Positions 35,427 to 45,639 of a stretch of DNA of 64,000 nt are shown piece by piece. The stretch spans positions 62,001 to 126,000 of the forward strand of contig NZ_CALGFC010000032.1 of NCBI RefSeq assembly GCF_937881195.1. The letters run 5' to 3'. Position 1 is the stretch's first letter, and each line of letters opens with the position of its first letter. The notes below the pieces were generated by a model. That model did not search any database, had not been told where the DNA came from, and was given only the letters and a program-made list of their open reading frames with translations. A program made the translations under genes and the position numbers. The stretch comes from an uncultured Methanobrevibacter sp. Its GTDB lineage: Archaea > Methanobacteriota > Methanobacteria > Methanobacteriales > Methanobacteriaceae.

Positions 35427-37367
35427 ATGACACTTAAAAAAGCTTTAAACATATTTAAGAGCGATATAAAAACTGTAGCTAGTAACCCAGTAGTAATTAT
35501 AGTTCTATTAGCCATAATAATAATCCCTTCCCTTTATGCAATAGTAAACATTGAAGCTAACTGGGACCCATATGGAAATACAGCTAATTTAAAAATAGCA
35601 GTTGTAAATCAGGATTTAGGATACTCAACAAATGGTGAAAATTTTAATGCCGGAAATATGTTAGTTGATGGATTAAAAGAAAATAAAACATTTGATTGGG
35701 AATTTGTAAGTTATCAAGAGGGAATGGAAGGACTAAATAAAGAAAAATATTATGGAATGATTATAATCCCGTCGAATTTTAGTAAAACTTTATTATCAAT
35801 TGAAAGTTTAAATCCAGACAAATCAGAGATAACTTTTATTACAAATGATAAAATGAATCCAATTGCTTCAAGAATAACTAAAACTGGTGCTAATAATATC
35901 CAATCATCAATTAATGAAGAAGTTACTAGGACTATTGATGATATCATATTTAATAAATTATATAATATCGGAGAAGTAGCTAAGAATAATGAAGAAAATT
36001 TTAATAATTTGAAAAGTTTTTTAAATAATTTAAATAGTAAAACTAGCAGTATTGGGTCTTATTTAAACAGTGGGCAACAAGATATGGGCGTTATTAATAA
36101 TGTATGGTCAAGTATCTATAAAGACTTACCCCAACTTAAAAAAGACACAGATGGTTTAAAAACTGATTATGATAAGTTATATAGTCAAATTGCATCAAAC
36201 CCTCAAAAAGCATTAACGACTGTAAAAAAAATGGAGACTAAAGTTAATGATGTTATTCAAATTTTAAAAATTGCAGATGTTTTTTTAAATGATCTTTACA
36301 ATTTAACAAAAGATGAAAGTCTAAAACCTATAATAAGCGATGTGGAAGAAGATCTTTATTTAGCAAATAGTATGCTAACTGTATTACAAGATATTGAGAA
36401 AAATATTGATGATATAAGCCACAATAAAGGGAAATTGGTTAAACTTAATAGTCTTATAAATCAATTAGATAAAAATGTCAATACTCTCAATAACAACAAA
36501 GAGACAATTAATAATAAAATCAAAGTCGCTTCAGAAGGTATTAATTATGCAAACTCTAATTGGCCAGTAGCTAAAAAATATATTGAAGAGGCTACGAGTA
36601 AAATTAATAGTGTAGATTATAGTGAACTAACCCAACTTTCAAATACAAACTTAGATAGTATTGATAACTACTTTAAAAGCCCTGTAGAAGTTAAAGAAAA
36701 AAAAATATATCCTATTTCTAGTTATGGAGAGGGAGTAGCTCCATTTTATATATGTTTAGCATTATGGGTAGGTTGTGTTATTACATCTGCAATGGTAAGT
36801 ACAAGATTTAAGCCAAATCCAAGATTTAATCCTATGAATCATTCCCTAAATAGTAATATACAAAAATTTGATCCTGAAAGTGTATATCTTGGAAGAATGG
36901 GATTATTCCTTATAATAAGCATATTACAATCATTAATAATCATTTTAGGTTTATTATTACTAGGATTGAACATTAGTTCAACCTTTTTATTTATAATAAC
37001 AACATTTTATATTGGATTATGTCTCATGATAACTATATATTCCATAATTTCGACACTAGGAAATTCTGGAAAAGCACTCGTTATTGTCCTTCTTGTTTTC
37101 CAAATTCCCGCAACAGGAGGAACATACCCAATACAGTTATTACCCCCATTTTTCCAATTTATACACTCCTTATTGCCTTTAACATATGGTATTGAGGCAT
37201 TAAGAGAGGTGATGGGAGGAGTTTATTGGAGTAATTATATATACAATATACTCATATTAACAATATACCCAATTGCTGCATTCTTAATAACTCTATTAGT
37301 TAAAGAGAAATTAGAAAAATATGCAAAATTAATGGAAGACAAACTAGAGGATAGTGGATTATTCTAG
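35427..37367 (+). CDS. YhgE/Pip family membrane protein
   Basis: A 646-aa protein of the YhgE/Pip type (ABC-2-like exporter fold). One membrane span near residues 20-40, then a long extracytoplasmic region (about 45-430) rich in coiled coil, including heptad stretches near 200-400, and five or six C-terminal spans (about 440-625). ANWDPYGNTANLKIAVVNQD and PATGGTYPIQLLPPFFQFIH are family motifs. In bacteria such proteins are phage receptors or secretion components; the archaeal role is unknown. GGGAT ribosome-binding site, single gene. Confidence 0.9.
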   Translation: MTLKKALNIFKSDIKTVASNPVVIIVLLAIIIIPSLYAIVNIEANWDPYGNTANLKIAVVNQDLGYSTNGENFNAGNMLVDGLKENKTFDWEFVSYQEGMEGLNKEKYYGMIIIPSNFSKTLLSIESLNPDKSEITFITNDKMNPIASRITKTGANNIQSSINEEVTRTIDDIIFNKLYNIGEVAKNNEENFNNLKSFLNNLNSKTSSIGSYLNSGQQDMGVINNVWSSIYKDLPQLKKDTDGLKTDYDKLYSQIASNPQKALTTVKKMETKVNDVIQILKIADVFLNDLYNLTKDESLKPIISDVEEDLYLANSMLTVLQDIEKNIDDISHNKGKLVKLNSLINQLDKNVNTLNNNKETINNKIKVASEGINYANSNWPVAKKYIEEATSKINSVDYSELTQLSNTNLDSIDNYFKSPVEVKEKKIYPISSYGEGVAPFYICLALWVGCVITSAMVSTRFKPNPRFNPMNHSLNSNIQKFDPESVYLGRMGLFLIISILQSLIIILGLLLLGLNISSTFLFIITTFYIGLCLMITIYSIISTLGNSGKALVIVLLVFQIPATGGTYPIQLLPPFFQFIHSLLPLTYGIEALREVMGGVYWSNYIYNILILTIYPIAAFLITLLVKEKLEKYAKLMEDKLEDSGLF

Positions 37368-37483
37368 AAATAATCTAATTATAATTATATAAAAAAGTTT
37401 TAATTATAAAAAATTTAATTATAAAATATATAATTATAAACTTTCCTTTATCTTAAAAGATTAATATCTAAGGTAATATTTAT

Positions 37484-38128
37484 CTAAAATATTTTTTCAA
37501 CAACAAAACAAATATGATCTTTTTCATAAGGCTCAAGTTTCACTTTTTCTACTATTTTAAACCCTTTTTCTTTTAATTTTTTTTCTTCCTGTTTAAATAT
37601 CTTCTGCGGCTTCTGATTAACATCAATACTCCTTGATTTAATCATTATAATACCAAAACCATCTTCTTTTAGAAATAAATTCATATTTTTTATAAATGCA
37701 TCTGTTTGGTTTGGTTGAGCAACATCACAATAAACCAAATCTACTTTTGAAACTAAATTAAAGTAAATCTTTGGTTTAGTAGCATCCCCCAAAATTGGAC
37801 CAATATTCGGACGTTTTTCACATAAACGAACTAACTTCCTCATACTAACTGGTGAAAATTCTAATGCATAAATAGATCCTTTTTTAGCTATGTCTGATAT
37901 ATGTGAAACAGTCGTGCCAGTTGATGCCCCCAAATATAATATTTTAGAATTTTCCTGAATTTTTAGTTCTTTAAGGCCATTTAAATAAGCAGCAGCTAAT
38001 TTTGAACGGTTTGGATTCCATTGTCTATATTCAATGCTCTCTTTTTCAAATAGCTGCTCACCATATACTCTTTTTCCAAGAACAATGTTTTCAGTAGCTA
38101 TTATACCATCTTTAATGTAAATAATCAT
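37484..38128 (-). CDS. flpA: Fibrillarin-like rRNA/tRNA 2'-O-methyltransferase
   Basis: FlpA (214 aa from the ATG chosen) is the methyltransferase of archaeal C/D box RNPs. IYIKDGIIATENIVLGKRVYGE is the N-terminal signature, ILYLGASTGTTVSHISDI (about 63-80) binds AdoMet, and VDLVYCDVAQPNQTDAFIKN contains the catalytic Asp region. A TTG seven codons upstream could also be used, but family alignments in memory favour this ATG. It lies 30 bp after nop5, in one operon. Confidence 0.95.
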   Translation of the reverse strand: MIIYIKDGIIATENIVLGKRVYGEQLFEKESIEYRQWNPNRSKLAAAYLNGLKELKIQENSKILYLGASTGTTVSHISDIAKKGSIYALEFSPVSMRKLVRLCEKRPNIGPILGDATKPKIYFNLVSKVDLVYCDVAQPNQTDAFIKNMNLFLKEDGFGIIMIKSRSIDVNQKPQKIFKQEEKKLKEKGFKIVEKVKLEPYEKDHICFVVEKIF

Positions 38129-38158
38129 AATAATCAATTCGTTATACAAAATAGAATT

Positions 38159-39421
38159 CTATCTTTTTTTTCCTTTTTTCTTCTTGGACTTTCTCTTTTT
38201 TTTCTTTTTATTTGTTTTATAAGGCTTAGATTTTTTACCTTTTTCAAAATCTCTTTCTTCTTTTCTTCTTTTTGTTGTCTTTTTTGGAAAAGGATTTTCC
38301 TTTTTGATTTGTTCTACCCTATTAAGAAAACTTTCATTGATGTTTGGGTCAAATTCCCCAGAAAAAACGTCTTTTCTTGCAGCCAAAGCTATTTTTAAAG
38401 CTAATGTTCTAGCTATCTTCCCTCTAATCCACCAATTACTTGTCCTTACTTGAGGGTGTTGAAAGAGTAGTCCATGCTTAGGGGGTCTTTCTCCAGTCTT
38501 AAGATGCCTAAATAAAGCTTTTTCAGCACCCATGATTTGAATAGTAGCTGCAGAATACATTGAAAGATTTTTAATACCTCCAATATGAGCAATTAACTTT
38601 GCAGCGAGTGAAGACCCTAATAGATCCCTCAAATTAGGAGCTAATTTCTCCATCTTTTTATCAATATAATCTTCAGTTTTGTTTCTAGTTTTCTGTAAAG
38701 ATTGTATTGATTTTGCAAAATCATTTATCATATTTATATCTTCAATCTCCACATCTGCACCATTACTCCCCTCATTAATATCAATATCATTATTTTTTAA
38801 AATAACCTCTGGCGGAGATTCAATAACTTCTTCCCTATTTTTATTTTCTGCAATTATATTAATAAAACTTTCATTATTATGAATTATATCAATTTCGGGA
38901 AAATATATCACATTCCATTCCCTAATTCTCTCTACAAGTTTACTAATAGATTCGTCAATTTCATCAATAGAGTTAATAGCCTGAATAATTAATTTATCTT
39001 CATCTTTAGAAGATTCCTTCATTTTAAAAACAGCTATTTTATTATAGATAGAGTTTAATTTAGATTTATTATCTAATTCATCTGATCCAAAAAATCCTAT
39101 TTCAAATAATATATCATCAGTATTGGATCTTAAATATTCCCCCCCATTGTTTGGAAGTTTTATCTTAATTTTATCCTTTTCTTCTATTCCAATATGAGAA
39201 ATATAGTTAGAAAGATTTCTATTCGTCTCGATAATTATATTATCATAATTTTTAGATAAATTTCTTATCAAATCTATTTCTTCAATCAAAATTTCATTAT
39301 TTTCCATTTTAACAATGTTTGATGGAATTTCTTCTTCTTTAAAAAGATTATATTCAATGATATTAAAATTTTCATCAAAAGCAATGAAACCTGCAATAGA
39401 ATTTGTTACATAAATTTCCAT
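38159..39421 (-). CDS. C/D box RNP scaffold protein Nop5 (NOP56/NOP58 family)
   Basis: Scaffold (420 aa) that binds the L7Ae-RNA complex and fibrillarin for guided 2'-O-methylation. The NOP domain includes GSSLAAKLIAHIGGIKNLSM (about 268-287) and IQIMGAEKALFRHLKTG. A coiled coil precedes it, and residues about 380-420 form a very Lys/Arg-rich tail, presumably for RNA contact. The N-terminal half is more acidic and divergent than the rest. Co-transcribed with flpA. Confidence 0.94.
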   Translation of the reverse strand: MEIYVTNSIAGFIAFDENFNIIEYNLFKEEEIPSNIVKMENNEILIEEIDLIRNLSKNYDNIIIETNRNLSNYISHIGIEEKDKIKIKLPNNGGEYLRSNTDDILFEIGFFGSDELDNKSKLNSIYNKIAVFKMKESSKDEDKLIIQAINSIDEIDESISKLVERIREWNVIYFPEIDIIHNNESFINIIAENKNREEVIESPPEVILKNNDIDINEGSNGADVEIEDINMINDFAKSIQSLQKTRNKTEDYIDKKMEKLAPNLRDLLGSSLAAKLIAHIGGIKNLSMYSAATIQIMGAEKALFRHLKTGERPPKHGLLFQHPQVRTSNWWIRGKIARTLALKIALAARKDVFSGEFDPNINESFLNRVEQIKKENPFPKKTTKRRKEERDFEKGKKSKPYKTNKKKKKRKSKKKKGKKR

Positions 39422-39835
39422 AATATTATTTTAGTTTACATAATTATAAATCTTACATTATCTAAAGATATACTATAAATAAAAAATTATATTTGTCAAA
39501 TTATAATGTTTACCAAATTAATATTTAAATATTAATTAGAAATTAATCTATTAATTAATAATATAAAAATAATAATATAAAAATAATAATATAAAAATAA
39601 TAATATAAAAATAATTATTTAGTAGTAAAATACCCCAATAATCTAATAATTTTAATTAATATTTAGAATAATTTCATACAATCTAAAATAAAATTAGGCA
39701 ATATTAGAACAATTTTATAATAATTAAAAATAATATGAATATAATAAAAATTCAATTATTTTATATTATTATTATTATTATAGATATCATATTAATAAAT
39801 TAAAAAAATAATATTAATCATCATGGAGAGTACAT
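39422..39835. repeat. Divergent spacer with four 14-bp tandem repeats
   Basis: AATAATATAAAAAT is repeated four times without interruption at 39557-39612. The spacer lies between divergent nop5 and pyrD and so contains both promoters; the repeats are central. pyrD is preceded by a GGAGAG ribosome-binding site. Confidence 0.75.
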
Positions 39836-40765
39836 ATGTTAAAAACACATTTTTGTGGAATTGAATTTCAAAATCCTCTTTTATTAGCCGCAGGAGTTAT
39901 GGGAAGTACTGCTTCCTCATTAAATTGGATTTTAGAGTCTGGTGCAGGAGGAGTCGTGACAAAATCATTTTCAGTTAACCCTAATAAAGGATACAAAAAT
40001 CCAACAACCGCGGAAGTTGAAGGAGGAATCATAAATGCCATTGGTCTTTCAAGCCCGGGCGTTTTAAATTTTAAAAGTGAATTAAAACTTATTGAAAGAA
40101 ATAATGACAAAGGACATAAAAATATTATCATTGGATCTATCTATGGATCAAATCCTGAAGAATTTACATATATAATAAATGAAATAGAATCTCTCGTTGA
40201 TATGATTGAATTAAATGTTTCTTGCCCACATGCAATGAGTGGGTGTGGAGCAGCTATTGGTCAAGATCCTGATCTCACATATGAAATTGTAAAAGCTTCG
40301 AAAAATGCAAGAGAGTCTAATACTCCAATTATAGCTAAATTAACACCTAATGTGACTGACCTTACACAAATAGCAAAATCTGCAGAAAGAGCAGGTGCTG
40401 ATGGATTAACACTTATTAACTCAGTTGGTCCTGGAATGAAAATTGATATAAATGCAAGAACACCCATTCTTTCAAATAAATTTGGAGGAATGTCTGGTCC
40501 AGTGATTAAACCAATAGCTATAAGGTGTGTTTATGATACTTATGCTAATTGTAATATTCCAATTATAGGAGTTGGAGGAATATCTAATCATGAAGATGTT
40601 GTTGAATTTTTATATGCTGGAGCTTCAGCTGTTCAAATAGGCACTTCAATAATGTACCAAGGAATAGAAATATTTTCAATAATAGCAAAAAAATTAAAAT
40701 CTTTTATGGGAGAAAATGGTTTTGAAAATATAAATGAAATGATTGGGTATGCAAATAAAGAATAA
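39836..40765 (+). CDS. pyrD: Dihydroorotate dehydrogenase, class 1B catalytic subunit
   Basis: Oxidises dihydroorotate to orotate in pyrimidine synthesis, using FMN (309 aa). The N-terminal FCGIEFQNPLLLAAGVMGST, NVSCPHAMSGCG (about 129-140), AKLTPNVTDL and GVGGISNHEDVVEFLYAGAS are family motifs. pyrK follows 109 bp downstream on the same strand, as expected for class 1B, where electrons leave through PyrK to NAD+. Confidence 0.95.
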   Translation: MLKTHFCGIEFQNPLLLAAGVMGSTASSLNWILESGAGGVVTKSFSVNPNKGYKNPTTAEVEGGIINAIGLSSPGVLNFKSELKLIERNNDKGHKNIIIGSIYGSNPEEFTYIINEIESLVDMIELNVSCPHAMSGCGAAIGQDPDLTYEIVKASKNARESNTPIIAKLTPNVTDLTQIAKSAERAGADGLTLINSVGPGMKIDINARTPILSNKFGGMSGPVIKPIAIRCVYDTYANCNIPIIGVGGISNHEDVVEFLYAGASAVQIGTSIMYQGIEIFSIIAKKLKSFMGENGFENINEMIGYANKE

Positions 40766-40874
40766 AAATAACAATATAATGAAATAAACAAGAAAATTAA
40801 TTTATGACCTTAATAAGTATTAAATAAAAGTTTTAAAAACATTGAATAAATAATACCTCTTAAAGGAGATTTTA

Positions 40875-41711
40875 ATGAATAAAATTATAAATAATTATAA
40901 TATTTTAGAGATTAAAGAGATAATTTCTGAAACTGAAACTATTAAAACTTTCATATTCGACTGGGAAATGAAAAAGGACAAAATTCCTTTTCCAGGACAA
41001 TTTGTAATGGTTTGGAATTTTTTAAATAAAACTGATGAAAAACCAATGTCTATTTCTATTATAGATATTGAAAACGAAAAAATAGGAATTACTATTAAAA
41101 ATGTTGGAAAATTCACTTCAAACATACACAAATTATCTGTTGGAGATAAATTAGGTATTAGAGGACCTTATGGAAATGGTTTTAATACATTAGAAATAGA
41201 AAATAAAGACATATTAGCTATTGGTGGAGGAGTTGGCATGGCCCCTATAGCTTGTTTTGCAGATTATGCTAATGAAAAAGCAAATATTGATGTTGTTTGT
41301 GCATCTGTAACAAAAAATGAACTATTATTTTCAAACAAATTAAAAAATAATAAGAATAATATGAATATTTTTACATGTACTGATGATGGAACTTGTGGAT
41401 TTGAAGGATATGCAACCCATAGAGTTATTGAATTACTTAAAAATAAAAATTATGACCTAGCAGTTGTTTGTGGGCCAGAGTTAATGATGAAAGGTGTTTT
41501 TGATTTGCTTGAAGCTAAAAATATACCTGCACAGTATTCTATGGAAAGATATATGAAATGTGCAATGGGAATATGCGGACAGTGCTGTGTTGACAATACT
41601 GGTTGGAGAATTTGTATAGAAGGGCCTGTTTTTTCAAATAAAGATTTAGAAAAAATTGGAGAATTTGCAAAATATCATCGAAATGCATCAGGAGAAAAAG
41701 AATTTTATTAA
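40875..41711 (+). CDS. pyrK: Dihydroorotate dehydrogenase electron transfer subunit
   Basis: PyrK (278 aa) passes electrons from PyrD through FAD and a [2Fe-2S] cluster. An FAD/NAD reductase-like body (KPMSISIIDIE, GIRGPYGNGF, AIGGGVGMAPIACFADYA) is followed by a C-terminal cluster motif CAMGICGQCC with a further Cys in WRICIEGPVF (about 229-250). A strong AAAGGAGA site precedes the ATG. Confidence 0.94.
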   Translation: MNKIINNYNILEIKEIISETETIKTFIFDWEMKKDKIPFPGQFVMVWNFLNKTDEKPMSISIIDIENEKIGITIKNVGKFTSNIHKLSVGDKLGIRGPYGNGFNTLEIENKDILAIGGGVGMAPIACFADYANEKANIDVVCASVTKNELLFSNKLKNNKNNMNIFTCTDDGTCGFEGYATHRVIELLKNKNYDLAVVCGPELMMKGVFDLLEAKNIPAQYSMERYMKCAMGICGQCCVDNTGWRICIEGPVFSNKDLEKIGEFAKYHRNASGEKEFY

Positions 41712-41913
41712 TTAAATAAATTATCTCGTTTTTCACAATTTCAAATATAAAAATTAAAAATATTAAATTATTAAAAATATTAAATTAATTAAGAATTATT
41801 AAATTTTAAGAATTATTAAATTATTAAGAAGATTAAATTAATTAAGAATATTAAAATATTAAAAATACTGCTAATCAAATAAGTAGTATGAAAATTATTT
41901 AAATGGTGTTAAA

Positions 41914-42975
41914 TTGAAGGAAAAAATTTTCGACACAGTTGGTTCATCTTTGTTTATAATAGCAGTATTATTAATAATATCCCTATTTACATTAATTCCT
42001 ATATTAAACATGGTGATTTTAGGAATAATAATAGCTTATGGATTAAAACCAATAAAAAGGAAAATAGAATCAAAAATTAAATATCCTTCAATCTCAATTA
42101 TAATAAGCATAATAATTGTAGTTATTCCACTAATATTACTATTTGCTTACACACTTTCAGTTACTATTGATTTATCCTACACTTTTATTAATAATAATCA
42201 CAATATTTTAAATCAAATAAGCCTTAATCAAGCTACAGATATTATTAATGGTTATATACCTGTTGAAATGCAGTCATCAACTCAATCCATTACTAGTACT
42301 CTAACAGAGTTAGTAAATGATATATTAAAATTATTCTTTGGATATTTCATAGAATTTGTGAAATCATTACCATTTGTTATGGTTCAGATATTTGTTTTAA
42401 TATTTTCAATATTTTATTTTTCAAGAGATGGACATAAAATTAAATCTTATGTTAAAGCATTTATTCCAGAAAATAAACATGAATTCTTTGGAAATATGGT
42501 TAAAGAGATTAAAACTGTATTAAAGAGCATATTTTATGGGCATTTTTTAACAGGATTTATTATAGGAGTTATAGCAACTATTGGATTTTTCATATTAGGA
42601 TATCCATATGCATTATTTTTAGGAATTTTAACAGGAGTTTGCCAATTAATACCTGTTATTGGACCTTGGCCAGTTTATACTACATTATTCATATATGATA
42701 TAGTATCAGGAAATTATGTTAGAGGAATTATAGTTCTTTTATTTGGTTTTGGTCTTAGTTTGAGCGACATGTATATAAGACCAACTCTCTCTGGAAAATA
42801 TGTAGATATTCATCCGATGATACTTTTACTTGGTTTTGTAGCAGGACCAATTGTTTTTGGACTAATAGGATTTATATTAGGACCTTTAATTTTAGGAATT
42901 ACTTATGCAGTTGTTAAAACATACAAAAATGAAAAAGAAAAGTTAACTTCAGAAATTAATGGTGAAACAATATGA
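41914..42975 (+). CDS. AI-2E family transporter
   Basis: Polytopic membrane protein (353 aa) of the PerM/AI-2E exporter family. About eight spans; a long soluble segment (about 85-150) follows the third; the core FGHFLTGFIIGVIATIGF-like region near residue 209 (YGHFLTGFIIGVIATIGFF) and the late PTLSGKYVDIHPMILLLGFV are typical. The start is TTG in the context GGTGTTAAATTG, which is identical to that of hcgA. Substrate in archaea is unknown. Confidence 0.9.
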   Translation: MKEKIFDTVGSSLFIIAVLLIISLFTLIPILNMVILGIIIAYGLKPIKRKIESKIKYPSISIIISIIIVVIPLILLFAYTLSVTIDLSYTFINNNHNILNQISLNQATDIINGYIPVEMQSSTQSITSTLTELVNDILKLFFGYFIEFVKSLPFVMVQIFVLIFSIFYFSRDGHKIKSYVKAFIPENKHEFFGNMVKEIKTVLKSIFYGHFLTGFIIGVIATIGFFILGYPYALFLGILTGVCQLIPVIGPWPVYTTLFIYDIVSGNYVRGIIVLLFGFGLSLSDMYIRPTLSGKYVDIHPMILLLGFVAGPIVFGLIGFILGPLILGITYAVVKTYKNEKEKLTSEINGETI

Positions 42976-43181
42976 AAAAATAGATGTAATTAGTATAGAA
43001 ATAATTAATATAAAGATATTTAATGCGAAATTAGATAATATGAAGACATATAATGTAAAAATAGATAATATATGAATCATTAATAGATAATATAATGATA
43101 ATTAATATAGAGTATAGATTATTAATATAGATAATAAAGATAATTATATAGATACAATCATGAATTGTGGAAAGATCAATT

Positions 43182-45032
43182 ATGGAAAGTAAAAATATTA
43201 TATTATTGGACATTGATTATATAACACATGAAGAAAAAGCAGTGATACGACTTTTTGGAAAAATAAAAGAAGAAAATGGTAAAACTGGGGAAAAAAAAAT
43301 AATAGCCCTAGATGAAACATTCGAGCCATATATATATTTAATAACTAATAATATAGAAAAATGTAAAGAAGATCTTGAAAAATTAACCCCAATGCCTGAA
43401 AAGGTAGAAAAAGTTAGAAAAAAGAGATTTCAGATTGAAGGAGAATTTCTAAAAGTAACCTTCAAACATCCACAAGATGTTCCAAAATTAAGAGAAATTA
43501 TAAAAGATCTTGAATCTGTAGATGATATTCGTGAACATGATATCCCATTTTACAGAAGATATCTTATAGATAATGATATTTTTCCAATGTCCGAAATTAA
43601 ACTTTCAGGAGAATTAATCAATTCTTTTCCAACCATAAAATCTAAAGATAGTGATTTAGAAATAATAAAGCTAGAGAAACCCCCAGAAACAGTTGATAGT
43701 GAATTTCCAAGTTTAAGAATATTGAGTTTTGATTTAGAAGTTAGAAATCCTGATGGTATGCCTAATTCAAAAAATGATGAAATAATAATGATTGGTATTT
43801 CCAGTAATTTTGGTATTGAAAAAGTAATTTCTACAAAAGGGAAAGATTTAGAATTTGTAGAAACCGTTTCATCAGAGAAGGATATGATAAAAAGATTTGC
43901 AAATATTGTTAAAAGTAATAATATAGACATTATTGTGGGTTATAATTCTGACAATTTTGATTTTCCCTATCTTAAAGATAGGGCAGGAATTTATGATATA
44001 AAACTTGATTTTGGAATGGATGGTTCGGATCTAAAATTTTTAAGAAGAGGTTACACAAATGCTGCATCATTTAAAGGACTTATACATGTAGATTTATACC
44101 TAGTTATGAGAAGATACATAAGTTTAGATAGATACACTTTAGAAAGAGTTTATTTTGAATTATTTGGTGAAGAGAAAATTGAAGTAGCTGGAGATAGAAT
44201 TTACCAATTTTGGGACAATGGTGGAGAAGAACTAACAAATCTATTTAAATATTCTTTAGATGATGTTGTATCAACTTTAAAAATAGCTGAAGAAACATTA
44301 CCCCTTAGTTTAGAACTTACAAGAATAGTTGGCCAACCATTATTTGATTTAACTCGTATGGCTACAGGACAACAAGCTGAATGGTATTTAGTGAGAAAGG
44401 CATATGAATATAATGAACTTGTTCCAAATAAACCTACAGGTGGAGAATTCTCTTCAAGAAAATCAGAAAGTGCTGTTGGAGGTTATGTAAAAGAGCCAGA
44501 AAAAGGATTACATGATAATTTAGTACAATTTGATTTTAGAAGCCTATATCCCAGTATAATAATTTCAAAAAATGTTTCTCCAGATGTTTTATTAAAAAGT
44601 CATTTAGGCGAAGAATACAATATAGCTAATTATCTTAATAAAGAAGATATAAATGAAAATGACTTCAATATTTCTCCAGAGTACAATAATAAATTTGCAA
44701 AGAATCCAGTAGGATTTATCCCCTCTGTAATTGGAAATGTTATTAGTGAAAGATTGAAAATAAAAAAACAAATGAAAGAATCAAATGATGAAACTGAGAA
44801 AAGAATATTGAAAGTACAACAAGATGCATTGAAACGTTTGGCAAACACAATGTATGGAATTTATGGATTTTCAAGGTTTAGATGGTACTCAATGGAATGT
44901 GCAGAATCCATCACTGCATGGGGAAGAGATTATATAAAAGAAACTATGAAAAAAGCAGAAGAATATGGATTTAAAGCAATTTATGCAGATACAGATGGGT
45001 TTTATGCAAAATATGATCATTCAGATAAATGA
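43182..45032 (+). CDS. polB1: DNA polymerase B1 large fragment (split family B polymerase)
   Basis: Large part (616 aa) of a family B replicative or repair polymerase. Exonuclease motifs are intact: LRILSFDLEV near residue 180, VGYNSDNFDFPYL near 255 and YSLDDVVS near 357. Polymerase motif A VQFDFRSLYPSI is near 450, motif B KRLANTMYGIYGF near 551, and motif C IYADTDGFY near 603. The protein ends 13 residues after the DTDG, without a thumb domain. This matches the natural split known in Methanothermobacter (PolB1 plus a separate PolB2), and nothing downstream resembles the missing part. Confidence 0.93.
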   Translation: MESKNIILLDIDYITHEEKAVIRLFGKIKEENGKTGEKKIIALDETFEPYIYLITNNIEKCKEDLEKLTPMPEKVEKVRKKRFQIEGEFLKVTFKHPQDVPKLREIIKDLESVDDIREHDIPFYRRYLIDNDIFPMSEIKLSGELINSFPTIKSKDSDLEIIKLEKPPETVDSEFPSLRILSFDLEVRNPDGMPNSKNDEIIMIGISSNFGIEKVISTKGKDLEFVETVSSEKDMIKRFANIVKSNNIDIIVGYNSDNFDFPYLKDRAGIYDIKLDFGMDGSDLKFLRRGYTNAASFKGLIHVDLYLVMRRYISLDRYTLERVYFELFGEEKIEVAGDRIYQFWDNGGEELTNLFKYSLDDVVSTLKIAEETLPLSLELTRIVGQPLFDLTRMATGQQAEWYLVRKAYEYNELVPNKPTGGEFSSRKSESAVGGYVKEPEKGLHDNLVQFDFRSLYPSIIISKNVSPDVLLKSHLGEEYNIANYLNKEDINENDFNISPEYNNKFAKNPVGFIPSVIGNVISERLKIKKQMKESNDETEKRILKVQQDALKRLANTMYGIYGFSRFRWYSMECAESITAWGRDYIKETMKKAEEYGFKAIYADTDGFYAKYDHSDK

Positions 45033-45639
45033 GTATAATATGAAATATATCATAAAAGTTTATACTATTTAATTTTATTAAAATTAATTATGCTAAAATT
45101 TATTAAATTTAACTATATTCATTTTTATTAAATTTAATTATTCCTGATTTTCATTAATAAATCTTGATTTTATTAATAAATATTTTATTAATAAATATAA
45201 TACAATAAAAATTACTTTTTATAAATCTTTTAGTTTTTCCATCAAATGTTCTAAAGTTAATAAAAAATATTGATTTATTTCAAATTATTTTAGTTTCATT
45301 TATATTATAAAAAATACAAATAATAATATACAAGATATAAATTTATATAACTAAATTTATATTTTTAAAAGAACAATCTTAATTATTAACATTTAAAGTA
45401 CTGGAAATTAGTAAATATTAGTTTTTCTTTAAAATTTTTGATATTTAAAGAATATTATATAAATAATATAAATCATTTTTATTTAATATTAAAAATTTAT
45501 CAATTTAAGAATTAATATATCTTACTAAATAAAAGTTAATACTAATTGTTAACTATATAATAAAAAGGTATAATTAATATAATAAAATATAATAAAAAAT
45601 TCATAAATATATTATATTAAATGAAAGGGGGGATTTAGC
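45033..45639. other. Gene-free AT-rich spacer after polB1
   Basis: No continuation of the polymerase in any frame and no other gene. The 3' end holds the ribosome-binding site GGGGGGAT of the next gene. No structured RNA or array was noticed. Confidence 0.6.

Noticed and set aside
45033..45639. Possible frameshifted continuation of the DNA polymerase
   Set aside because: No frame downstream shows polymerase thumb features; the split fits the known natural one.
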